From assembly GCF_001704415.2 (NCBI RefSeq), contig NC_030808.1, forward strand, positions 83,422,594-83,486,593: 64,000 nucleotides of DNA, read 5' to 3'. Both the position numbers and the translations under genes were made by a program. The stretch is from Capra hircus. Its lineage: Eukaryota; Chordata; Mammalia; Artiodactyla; Bovidae. Shown here piece after piece: positions 45,540-57,193 of this stretch; position 1 is the stretch's first letter; each line of letters starts with the position of its first letter. The notes beneath the pieces are model-generated. The model did not search any database, was not told the origin of the DNA, and saw only the letters and a list, made by a program, of their open reading frames with translations.

Positions 45540-48420
45540 AAATGTACAAAATGATCCTAGAGAGGGTTATCAAGATTGCAGAATAGGGGGATGCGAAGTT
45601 CAACTCTCCCAAAAAACACATTAAGATTACATCGACACGTGGAACAATTCTCACTGAAAACAAATGAGACTGGTAGAAAGACACTTATACAACCAAAGCT
45701 ATAAGAAAGATCCATATGGAATTAGGTCAGGACCACACCCCTGGGAGAGGACACAAAAAAGGAGGGGGATTACACAGGCCTTTTAGGGAGTGAGCAATTT
45801 GAACCACATATGGGCACCCCAGCCCTGGGATCTGCAACAAGGAAGATGAGTCCCTTTAGTTGGTTTGAAAACTGAAACAAGGTGGATGAAGCACATTGAA
45901 ATTCCCCAGGATTCTGGCTAGTTTCCTGTGTCTGCACCAATGACTGACTCAGCCCAAGCTAAGTGCTCACTTGGCAGTTCTTGCTCTGTGGTGCAGCTTG
46001 ACACTAGGGCAAGAGCTGCCACAGCTTTTGGAAGAGTACAGTTGTGGGGGTTGGGGTGTGGAGCTGGCTCAGACCTGGCACAGCACCCAAACTGGGGCGA
46101 GGGCTGCCGTTACTGGTGCTCATGGAGGAGGCAGATCCAGAGTAGTCTGAATTCTGACTTATGTGCTGGAACCACTCCAGCACACACCCCAGTCCACACC
46201 AGGTGCCCACTCTGACCCCTCTTGTTCCAGCACTGTTTCCCTCTGGGGCAATTCTGGGGAAAGGGGGGAGAGCACACAGAATAGAACCACCTCAGATCCA
46301 ACTCTCAGGGCCTCTATTCCAGCAATCTGAGATTAGACCCCTCACCCAATAGGGCAGTGATAGCCACTGAGCTGAGGGGAAGTCTGAGTCATACCTGGCT
46401 CTGGCTTCAGCCCCTCCATCTCCAGCCCATAACCTACCAAGGTGCTAGCTGCCAGCGCACCCTAAGGAAAGACATGACTTGTGTTCATGTCAGATCCAGC
46501 TCTCCCACCAAAGCCACTGGGCACATGCAGACTATCTAGGGATGCTCCCACACAAGGACACCCCTTCAAGACCAGGATAGAGAACTGTTTCACCTAATTT
46601 CATAAAGACAGAAAAAGTTAAGCAGAATAAAAAGACAGTAAAAGTTGTTTGTTTCAAATGAAAGAACAAGAAAAAAAAACCTGAAAAAACAACTAATGAA
46701 ACAGAGATAAATAATTTACCAGATGAATAGTTCAAAGTGTTGGTAATAAGAATGCTAACTGAACTAGGGAAAAGAATAGGTGAACACAGTGGAAATATTA
46801 ACAAGGAACTAAGAAATATAAAAAAGAACCAGTCAGAACTTAAGAATACAATAACTGAAATGAAAAACACACTAGAAGGAATTAACAGCAGACCAGGTGA
46901 AACAGAAGAATACAGAAGTGGTCTGGAAGACAGAATAATGGAAACTACCCAATCAGAATAGCAGAAAGAAAACAAATTTTAAAAATGGAATAGATTAAGG
47001 GACCCCTGCAAAGAGTCGGACACGACTGAGCGACTGAACTGAACTGAACTGAACTGGAACAACATTAAGCATACCAGCATTTGCATTATAGAGGCCCCAG
47101 AAGGAAAAAAGAGAGAGAGACAGAGGAGTCAAAAATGTATTTGATGAAATTATAGCTGAAAACTTCCCAAACCCGAGGAAGGAAACAGATAACCAGGTAC
47201 AAGAAGCACAGAGCAGCCCACACCAGATGAACCCAAAGAGACCCACACTAGGTGTAATTAAAATGACAAAAGTTGAAGATAAAGAGAGTTCTAAAGGCAA
47301 CAAGAGGGGGAGAAAAAAAGAGCTATATACAAGGGAACCCCCATAAGGCTATCAGCTAATTTTTCTGCAGAAACTTTGCAGTCCAGAGTGAGTGGCTATG
47401 ATATATTTAAAATGCTGAAAGAAAAAAACCTACAATGTATGATACTCTACACAGTACGATTACCTTTTAGAATTAAATGAGAGATAACTTACTAGATGAG
47501 CAAAAACTAAAAGAGTTCATCAATACTAAATAAATGTTAAAAGAGATGATCCAGAGTGGAAAGAAAATGCTACAAGTAGTAAGAATCTATAGGAAAGGAA
47601 AAATTCCAATAGTAAAAGCAAATATGTAGTGAAGGCTGTGGATGAACCACTTAACTAAGCTGGTAGGAAGATTAAAAGATAAAAAATCATAAAATTAAAC
47701 ATAAGTACAGTGAACAGTGAAGAGATACTCATGAAGATGTAAAATACACACCAAAAACACAAAACATGAGGGAGGGGCAGTAAAAAAGTGTAGCTGTTTT
47801 AGAATGTGTTTTAATTTAACTGAGTACCAGTTTGAAACAAATGAATATAGTTACAGATAAACATATATGAACTCCATAATAACCACAAATCAAAACCCAC
47901 AACAGATATACAAAAATCAGAGAGAGAGGAACACGAGCATACTAAAGAAAATCATGAAACCACGAGTTAAGAAACTAAAAGAAGGAAAGGACAGACAACA
48001 GCTACAAAAACCAGAAAACAAGTAACAAAACGGCAGGAAGTACAAAACTATCAATAATTATTTACATGTCAGTGGAATAAATTCTCCAGTCAAAAGACAG
48101 AGAATGGCTGATTGGATTAAAAAAGAATACATCTCTATATGTGACTTACAGGAGACTCACTTCAGAGCTAAAGACACACAGACTGAAAGTGAGAGGATGG
48201 TAAAAGATATTTTGTACAAATGGAAACAGCAATAAAGAGAAGGTAGTAATATCAGACAAAATGGACTTTAAAACAAAGTCTATAATAAAGGACAAAGAAG
48301 AGTATTATTTAATGATAAAGGGATCAATACAAGAATATACAAGGGGTATAACTCTTATTAACATGTATGCACCTAGTATAGGAAAACCTAAATCTATAAA
48401 GCAAATATTAACCGACTTAA
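45540..48420 (+). repeat. Ancient L1: 5' region, ORF1 and start of ORF2
   Basis: A degenerate sense L1. ORF1 coiled-coil-like coding is seen at 46737-46961 (reads IRMLTELGKRIGEHSG). The endonuclease part of ORF2 is seen at about 48060-48418 (ETHFRAKDTQTESE, MYAPSIGKPKSIKQILTDL). Many stops and shifts. It is cut off at 48420 by a SINE. A 50-bp BovB-type tail (about 47008-47056) interrupts it. Confidence 0.85.
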
Positions 48421-48423
48421 TGG

Positions 48424-48490
48424 GAAGCTTCCCAGTGGCTCAGTGGTAAATAATTTGCCTGCAATGCAGGAGATGCAGGAGACAGGATCT
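48424..48490 (+). repeat. Bov-tA SINE head fragment
   Basis: Head 'aagcttcccagtggctcag' and 'ctgcaatgcaggagatgc' are present, but the SINE body is missing. Confidence 0.8.
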
Positions 48491-49271
48491 TCTGACCTGG
48501 ATCATCTTGTGGATGATCCAGGGAGGTTGCCACATTTGGCAACTGGAAAAAGTAAATTTGTCTTTTCTATGCTGAACCATCTTCTGAGGAAAGAGCAAAG
48601 ATCCTGAAGTTTGGAATGTTAGCTATGGAACAACTCTTCCCCTAAAGCCTAAGGCCCTGTCAAGGCTGACTTCTGCACTAAAATCTGAGTCTGGCCTCAC
48701 TCCGTGGAGGATCTGAAGGCAGACCTGAACTGTCCATCCAGTACCCACTGGCCACATGTGGTTAGTGAGCACCTGGAATGCAGCTAGTCTGATTTGAGCT
48801 GCATTGTTTAAATACACACTGGATTTTGAACATTTACTTGAAAAAAGAACATAAAATATCTCATTAAAATATAGTTAATTATACAACAGTGATTTACGTT
48901 GAAATATTTTGCACAAAGGTGGAAGAAAATATTATTAAAATTGATTTAATTTGTTTCCTTTTATTTTTTAAAATGCAGCTACCAGAAAATCTTGAATTAC
49001 ATGCATGGTCTACATTATATTTCTATTGAAAAGTTTTGATCTAGACCACAGATTGGCAATTTTTTTGAAAAGGACCAAACAGCAAATATTTCAGGCTTTG
49101 CAGATTTTCTAGTCTCTGATGAATCTGCCAAACTTGGCTATTTTAGCACAAAAGCAGTCATAGATGATAGATAACACATAAATGAAAGTGAGCAACTGTT
49201 TTCTGATAAAACTTGATTTATAAAAATAGGTAGCAATCCCTTATGATTATACAGTGGAGGCGATGAATAGA

Positions 49272-49820
49272 TGTACTCCTTTCCCAATTTTGAATGATGT
49301 TCATGTTCATGGAGCATTGTTCCATGTCCAGTTCTAAGTATAAGTTACTTCATGGCAAATATAAGGAGAAATAGTGGAAGCACTGACTGATTTTATTTTC
49401 TTGGGCTCCAAAGTCACTGCAGACAGTGACTGCAGCCATGAAATTAAAAGACGATTGCTCCTTGGAAGGAAAGCTATGACAAATCTAGACAGCTTTGCCA
49501 ACAAAAGTCTATATAGTCAAAGCTATGGTTTGTATCGTTTGTAGTCGTGAGAGTTGGACCATAATGAAGGCTGAGTGCCAAAGAATTGATACTTTCGAAT
49601 AGTGGTGTTGGAGAAGACTTTTGAGAGTCCCTTGGACAGCAAGGAGATCAAACCAGTCAATCCTAAAGGAAATCAACCCTGGATATTCCATGAGAAGGAC
49701 TAATGCTGAAGCTGAAACTCCAGTACTTCGCTACCTGATGTGGAGAACTGACTCATTTGAAAAGACCCTGATGCTGGGAAAGATCGTCATTTCCTCCTCC
49801 AGGGGATCTTTCTGACAAGA
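49272..49820 (+). repeat. Rearranged BovB fragment
   Basis: A short antisense BovB piece (about 49272-49340, 'gttccatgtccagttcta') is followed by sense BovB 3' coding (about 49355-49783, 'gactgcagccatgaaatt' onward). It ends in an antisense Bov-A scrap (about 49785-49815). Probably a truncated, inverted insertion. Confidence 0.75.
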
Positions 49821-50329
49821 TGGATGTCAGAGTCAGCATGACAAAGAGAAAGCTACCCACTTCCTTGACCCACCAGAATTGAAGGGACATCATGCTGAAA
49901 GAAACGTATTTCAGCTGGATTCAGACCTTGGGGAAACCCAGGTGAAACAGTTCTGGTTTCTTGTTCTCCTGAATCTCTGCCTTAGGGAACATACTCCCTT
50001 GTGAGAACATGTTTGAGTTCCATCTTTCTCCTGGTACTTCATCAGTTTATTTCTTTCCTACTTATATAGAGAGAAGAGGTCTTACAGAATAAAATTTAAA
50101 TGTATATCCTTTTCATCACACATCCTTGTGGTTCCCTTGATCCTGCCTCAAAATTTAGCTACCCCTTCCCCTATAATACTTGAAGTCTTTTCTCCATGAG
50201 GGCCTTTATTCAGGTTACATTTCTCATTTTGGAATCATTCTTTTGTAAGTTGGCATGTGACATCCTTTTCTACCATGAATGGATTTGGCTTAGTGAGTGT
50301 TTACCTGCTCAGCATATATTAACTCATAG

Positions 50330-52984
50330 TCAACAAAAGAGTCTGAAGTACTTGCAGTAACTGGATGCAATCTCAAAAATGACAGAATGATCTCTGTTCA
50401 TTTCCAAGGCAAACCATTCAGTTTTACAGTAATCCAAGTCTATGCCCTGACCAGTAATGCTGAAGAAGCTGAAATTGTATGGTTCTATGAGATCTTCTAG
50501 AACTAACACCCAAAAAAGATGTCCTTTTCATGATAGGGGACTGGAATGCAAAAGTAGGAAGTCAAGCAATACCTGGAGTAACAGGCTAATTTGGCCTTGG
50601 AGTATAGAATGAAGCAGGGCAAAGGCTAATACAGTTTTGCCAAGAGAACGCACTGGTCATAGCAAACACCCTCTTCCAACAACACAAGAGAAGACTCTAC
50701 GCGTGGACATCACCAGATGGTCAACACCGAAATCAGATTGATTATATTCTTTGCAGCCAAAGATGGAGAAGCTCTATACAGTCAGCAAAAACAAGACCGG
50801 GAGCTGGCTGTGACTCAGATCATGAACGCCTTATTGCCAAATTCAGACGTAAATTGAAGAAAGTAGGGAAAACCACCTGACCATTAAGGTATGACATAAA
50901 TCAAATCCCTTATGATTATACAGTGGAAGTGAGAAATAGATTCAAGGGATTATATCTGATACACAGAGTGCCTGAAGAACTATGGACGGAGGTTTGTGAC
51001 ATTGTACAGGAGGCAGGGATCAAGACCATCCCCAAGAAAAAGAAATGCAAAAAGGCCAAATGGTTGTCTGAGGAGGCCTTACAAATAGCCATGATAAGAA
51101 GAGAAGTGAAAGGCAAGGGAGAAAAGGAAAGATACACCCATTTGAATGCAGAGTTCCAAAGAATAGCAAGGAGAAATAAGAAAGCCTTCGTCAGTGATCA
51201 GTGCAAAGAAATAGAGGAAAACAACAGAATGGGAAAGACTAGAGATCTCTTCAAGAAAATTAGAGATACCAAGGGAATGTTTCATGCAAAGATGGGCACA
51301 ATAAAGGACAGAAATGGTATGGACCTCACAGAAGCAGAAGATATTAAGAAGAGGTAGCAAGAATACACAGAAGAACTATACAAAAAAGATCTTCATGACC
51401 CAGATAATCACAATGGTGTGATCACTCACCTAGAGCCAGACATCCTGGAATGCCAAGTCAAGTGGGTCTTAGGAAGCATCACTATAAACAAAGCTAGTGG
51501 AAGCGGTGGAATTCCAGTTGAGCTATTTCAAATCCTGAAAGATGATGCTGTGAAAGTGCTGCACTCAATATACCAGCAAATTTGGAAAACTCAGCAGTGG
51601 CCACAGGACTGGAAAGGTCATTTTTCATTCAAAAAGTTTTCATTCCAATCCCAAAGAAAGGCAATGCCAAAGAACGCTCAACTACCTCACAATTGCACTC
51701 ATCTCACACACTAGCAAAGTAATGCTCAAAATTCTCCAAGCCAGGCTTCAACAGTACATGAACCATGAACTTCCAGATGTTCAAGGTGGATTTAGAAAAA
51801 GCAGAGGAACCAGAGATCAAATTGCCAACATCTGTTGGATCATTGAAAAAGCGAGAGAATTTCAGAAAAGCATCTCCTTCTGCTTTATTGACTATGCCGA
51901 AGCCTTTGACTATGTGGATCACAACAAACTGTGGAAAATTCTTTGAGAGATAGGAATACCAGACCACCTGACCTGCCTCCTGAGAAATCTGTATGCAGGT
52001 GAGGAAGCAGCAGTTAGAACTGGACATGGAACAACAGACTGGTTCCAAATCGGGAAAGGAGTACGTCAAGTCTGTATATTGTCACCCTGCTTATTTAACT
52101 TATATGCAGAGTACATCATGAGAAATGCTGGACTGGATGAAGCACAAGCTGGAATCAAGATTGCTGGAAGAAATATTAATAACCTCAGATATGCAGATAT
52201 GCCATATGCCACCCTTATGGTAGAAAGCGAAGAACTAAAGAGCCTCTTGATGAAAGTGAAAGAGGAGAATGAAAAAGTTGGCTTAAAGCTCAACATTCAG
52301 CAAACTAAGATCATGGCATCTGGTCCCATCACTTCATGGCAAATAGATGGGGAAACAGTGGAAACAGTGGCTGACTTTATTTTTGGGGGCTCCAAAATCA
52401 CTGCAGATGGTGACTGCAGCCATGAAATTAAAAGACACTTGCTCCTTGGAAGAAAAGTTATGGTCAATCTAGGCAGCATATTCAAAAGCAGAGACATTAC
52501 TTTGCCAACCAAGGTCCATCTAGTCAAAGCTTTGGTTTTTCCAATAGTCATGTATGGATGTGAAAGTTGGACTAGAAAGAAAGCTGAGTGCCAAATAATT
52601 GATGCTTTTGAACTGTCTTATTGGAGACGACTCTTGCGAGTCCCTTGGACTGCAAGGAGATCCAACCTGTCCATCCTAAATTAAATCAGTCCTGAATATT
52701 CATTGGAAGGACTGATTTTGAAGCTGAAACTACAATTCTTTGGCCACCTCATGCAAAGAACTGACTCATTTGAAAAGACCCTGATGCTGGGAAAGATTGA
52801 AGGTGGGAGGATAAGGGGATGACAGAGGATGAGATGGTTGGATAGCATCACCGACTCAATGGGCATGAGTTTGAGTAAGCTCTGGGAGTTGTTGATATTG
52901 ACAGGGAAGCCTGGCCTGCTGCAGTCCATCAGGTGGCAAAGAGTCGGACATGACTGAGTGACTGAACTGAGCTGAACTGAACTG
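50330..52984 (+). mobile_element. BovB LINE copy 1, 5' truncated, ends in BovB tail
   Basis: Sense BovB from the endonuclease region through the reverse transcriptase to the tail ('gaactgagctgaactgaac'). Pieces remain open (50923-51357, 51418-51714, 52079-52684), and the RT core is readable with gaps. The catalytic YADD motif is damaged here: the frame reads YADMPYATL at about 52188-52214. It shares several disabling changes with the copy at 58920-62325, including a stop in GAGGTAG at 51352-51358 and a repeated 'catttttcattc' at about 51618. Confidence 0.95.
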
Positions 52985-53224
52985 AACCACTCGGTGCCTG
53001 GCAGTGTTCCAGGTGCTGGAGATACAGTGGTGAAAAGAATACAGCCGCTGACAGTCAAGTGGGAGGTACAGGCTCTTAGAAGCACAATTCTGTACAAGGC
53101 AAGATATGCAATGACCTGCATATGGATGCTCAGAGAAGAGGGGAAGATGGGAGAAAGGGAATGCCTCCTGTTCTCAGATTCAGTACAGAGCCACCAGCTC
53201 ATGATCTACTTTTTGTTCTCATAG

Positions 53225-53402
53225 GCTAAAGCCCAGAAAGTCTTGCAGAAGCTGAGCGACGTGCAGGAAATATTTCACAAGAGACAAATGAGTCTGATGA
53301 AACTGGCAGCCAGACAGACTCGCCCAGTGCAACCCGTGGCCCCCCGTCCTGAGTCCTCCCCAAAATGGGTGTCACCAAAAATCAGCCAGCCCTCCACCTT
53401 GG
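53225..53402 (+). CDS. MCF2L2: MCF2L2 exon J (end of spectrin-like region, proline-rich linker)
   Basis: The exon is 178 bp with acceptor ttctcatag and donor gtgagt. It encodes residues 408-466, beginning AKAQKVLQKLSDVQEIFHKR. It continues through LMKLAARQTRPVQPVAPRPE into a Ser/Pro-rich linker ending ISQPSTL. It ends in phase 1, leaving G of a Val codon. Exon J lies only 240 bp downstream of a + strand BovB and between two near-identical direct BovB copies. Loss of this exon would shift the frame and give a stop in exon K at 63859-63861. Confidence 0.95.
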
Positions 53403-54483
53403 GTGAGTTATTTGGGGAAGGAAGTTTTGTGGCTTTATGTTTCACCCATGCTCATGAGGATTTAGATTATGCTTGTTTAAGATGCATAATGGTCACTGTT
53501 TCAACAGATATTATATAAGATATGGAATAGTACAGGCATTGAAGACTTATAAATTTATGTAATATTGAATGCCTGGATGCCAGGAGAAGTTCACAGTCTA
53601 GTAGAAGAACAATATAAATGCATGAAGAGCATTAGCATAAAATAAGCTTCATTAAAAACCTTTAAAAGGCCAACAAGATTCTGTTAGCAAAAGAGTGGTA
53701 AAATTGGTTCTTTGAAAAAAATAAAAAGATGAGCCCTTACATCAATCCTCCATGGTCTTGATTACTATAGCCTACTAATAAGACTTGAGATTAGGTAGTA
53801 TAAGTCTTCCAACTTTGTTATTTTTCAAGATTGTTTCGGCTATTTTAGGTCCTCTTCATTTCCATATAAATTGTAAAATCACCTTTCAGTTTCTTCTGGG
53901 ATGAATATGTAGATCACTGAATGAGTATATAGTTCAGTTTGGGGAGAACTTTTATCTCACCAATGTTGAATCTCTCAGCTTATAAATGTTATAATGTTCC
54001 ATTTATTTAGGTCTTCTTTAATTTTCCTCAACAATATAGTAGTTTTGAGTGTAAAGATCTTAGATATGTCATGTTTTTAAAAAGCCGTATGATAAATGGA
54101 ATTTACCATATATAACTATTATCAATAGGAATATATTTCTGTATAGAAATGTAATCATATCATCTGTAAATAAGGACAATTTTACTTCTGTTTTAGTCTT
54201 TATGCTTTTTTTCCCCTTGCCCTATGATAATGGCTGGAACATTTAATAGAACATTGAATAGAAGTGGTAAGATCAGACATCCATGATTTTTCCCAATTTG
54301 TAGGGAAAAAACTTATTGTTCACCTTGAAGTATATGTTAGCAGTAAGTTTTTCACAGACGTACTTTATGAGATTGAGAAAGTTCCCTTCTATTCCAGTTT
54401 GTTAAGAGTTTTATCATGAATGATCGTTGGATTTTTCAGATGCTCTGTTTGGTGCATATAGTTAGTTACTAGTAGTTGCTCAC

Positions 54484-54758
54484 TGGAGAAGGCAATGGCA
54501 CCCCACTCCAGTACTCTTGCCTAGAAAATCCCATGGATGGAGGAGCCTGGTGGGCTGCAGTCCACGGGGTCGCGAAGAGTCAGACATGACTGAGCGACTT
54601 TACTTTCACTTTTCACTTTCATGCATTGGAGAAGGAAATGGAAACCCACTCCAGTGTTCTTGCCTGGAGAATCCCAGGGACGGGGGAGCCTGGTGGGGTG
54701 CCATCTATGGGGTCACACAGAGTCGGACACGACTGAAGCGACTTAGCAGCAGCAGCAG
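54484..54758 (+). repeat. Bov-A2 SINE (dimer)
   Basis: Two Bov-A units, each starting 'ggagaagg', with linker 'cactttcatgcattggag' and an (AGC)n tail. It is inserted in the old L1, next to an antisense Bov-tA. Confidence 0.94.
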
Positions 54759-54759
54759 T

Positions 54760-54966
54760 TGCTCAGTAGTGTCCTACTCTTTGCGACCACATGGACTATG
54801 GCCCTCCAGGCTCCTCTATCCATGGAATTCTCCAGGCAAGAATACTGGAGTGATTTGCCATTTCCTTCTCCAGGAGATCTTCCCAACCTAGGGACTGAAA
54901 TTGCCTCACTTATGTCTCCTGCATTGGCAGGCACGTTCTTGACCACTAGTGTCACGTGGGAAGCGC
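54760..54966 (-). repeat. Bov-tA SINE, antisense
   Basis: It runs from 'gttgctcagtagtgtcctac' to the reversed head 'agtgtcacgtgggaagc', directly abutting the Bov-A2. Confidence 0.9.
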
Positions 54967-56216
54967 TATGTATGATTTTTCTCCTTTATTGGTTTATATG
55001 GTGGATTACAGTGATTTATTTTTATAAGTTAAAACAATCATGCATTCTAGGTAAACACTGTTGGATATTTTTATATAATATATATAATTTGTTACCACAT
55101 GTATTTTGAAACTGTTATTAAGCATACACAGATTCATAATTATTTTATCTTGAAGATATATTGGCCCTTTTATAATGATGAAATATCACTCTTTCCCTTC
55201 TTATCTTTAGTAATAGGCCCTATATTGAAGTCTACTTTGTCAGATATTAATATTGCCATTCCAGCTTTTTATGCTTAATGTTTACATGATACACTTTTTC
55301 CATTCTTCTATTTCTGACTTTATTTTTAAAGTATATTTCTTATAGACAGCTTTACTTGGGTCTCCCCTTTTAAAAACATTATGTTAACTTCTATCTTCTA
55401 ATTAGTGTTTAATTGATTTTACATAATATGTAATTATTGATATAGTTGGATTTAGAGCTACTATTTCATTATTTCTTCTCTATTTGTCTCATATTTTTTT
55501 TATTCCTCTTATCTCCTTTCCTGACTTTTTTCAGGTTAGCCATTTTTTTAGTATTCTGTTTTAATTCCTCTACTGACTTTTTACATACATACACACATAC
55601 CTTTTTGCATTGTTTTTCCCCCAGTGTTTCTTCTAGGTATTACCATGTGTGTCCCTAATTTCTCACAATCTACTTTGAGTTAATATTGTAGCACATTGTA
55701 TAAATACAGGAAATTTGTAACAGTATAGTTGCATATGCCATTTAATCATCTTCTGTGCTATTCTCATCCTAAATATTACGTCAATATATGTTACATACCC
55801 CAATATTGTGTTATAATTTTTGCTTTAAACAGGCATATATCTTTCAACAAAATTTGGAGAAAGGACAAAAAAAAGGAACAAATATATAGACAATTTTATA
55901 TTTACTCTCTATTCATCATTTCTGATGTTCTTTATTCCTTATTGAATTACCATCCTGTATTTTGTCTCTTCTGGCTGAAATCCTTCCTTTGGCATTTCTT
56001 GTTTTACAGGTCTGTTTGCAACAAATTCTTTCAGGTTTTATTTATCTGAAGATTATGGTGTCTTTTGGTAACTCTCCATTTAATACAATTTACAGTCCCC
56101 TGTCTCCTACCACATATTAAGCTTTTTAGAATTAAAAAGTTAATAACAGTTTAGTGTTATAACTTTAGTGTTTAGTTCACTAAATTCAAAGTTTTGTAAA
56201 TTTCTTTCCAAAATTT

Positions 56217-56300
56217 TTCCACACACACACACATGTACACTCAGACACACTTATGCATGCACACCCCAGATACACACAGACATGCACACACAGAGACGTC
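56217..56300. repeat. (CA)-rich tract
   Basis: Interrupted CACA and ACACAG repeats over about 80 bp. An (ATT)n run follows at about 56400-56420. Confidence 0.85.
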
Positions 56301-56873
56301 TTTCTTGGATGGTTGGAAACAGGGCTTGGTTCTCCTGACCTCTTATATAGGTCACTTTCCCAAAACTAATTATACTCCTTTATATGACTTTGCTTCCCTC
56401 ATTATTATTATTATTATTATTTGGATTTCCCTCATTATTTTAAAGGACATATATTTGTTACAAATAAACAAAGCACAATGATAGATTGTTTCTCAGCTTT
56501 TCAAACACAAGACTTCACAGTAATTAATGATCCTAGGATCCACAGATCTTTGGCACGTCTGAACAGGTGCTGTGGACTTTGGTCAGGCGACTTGCTTATT
56601 TTGTATAATGCTCCTGTGCTTTTGTTTTGGAGATTAACCACTGAGTGTGGTTTCTAGCTGGCTGATAACAGGATTTTCAAACACATTCATCTGATTCCTT
56701 AGTAACTGAGTCCATGCCGTGATAAAGTATTATATTTCACAGTGGAAGGAACATGGTCAGGGCCACTTAGAGGTGGGAGCTGGAATCTCAGCTCTGACTC
56801 TTGGTAGCCAAGTGTCTTGGGTACTTTGAACCTCTCTGAAGTACACAAGGAACCTGAAAACATTCTTTTGTGG

Positions 56874-57092
56874 CTATGTGTGCCCATTTATGTCTGATTC
56901 TTTGCGACCTCGTGGGCTGCAGCCAGTCAGACTCCTCTGTCCATGGAGTTTTCTAGGCAGGAATACTGGAGTGGTTTGCCATTTCCTACTCCTGGGGATC
57001 TTGCCAACACAGGGATTGAACTTGCATCTTCTGTGTCTCTTGCATTGGCAGACGGATTCTTTACCACCGTAAAGAATTACCTGGGAAGCCCC
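56874..57092 (-). repeat. Bov-tA SINE, antisense
   Basis: Antisense body from 'tttatgtctgattctttgcg' to the reversed head 'attacctgggaagcccc'. Confidence 0.9.
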
Positions 57093-57193
57093 TTTCGGTG
57101 GCTATAATAGTAGCTAAAATATACTGAGTGCTTACCAAGACCTAAACACTTTGTGCATATTAAATCACTAAGGCCTCATACATACATACATAC

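Larger units (their letters stand above)
53690..56120 (-). repeat. Ancient L1 ORF2, antisense, with nested SINEs
   Basis: Old antisense L1 at 53690-54480 ('caagattgtttcggctattt') and 54967-56120 ('cagatattaatattgccatt', 'acttctatcttctaattag'). It is split by a Bov-A2 dimer (+, 54484-54758) and an antisense Bov-tA (54760-54966). Confidence 0.8.

Noticed and set aside
48424..48540. Regularly spaced repeats suggestive of an array
   Set aside because: This is a Bov-tA head fragment; no CRISPR-like array exists anywhere in this mammalian window.
52079..52684. 201-codon + strand frame as a gene
   Set aside because: It is part of the broken BovB reverse transcriptase of copy 1.
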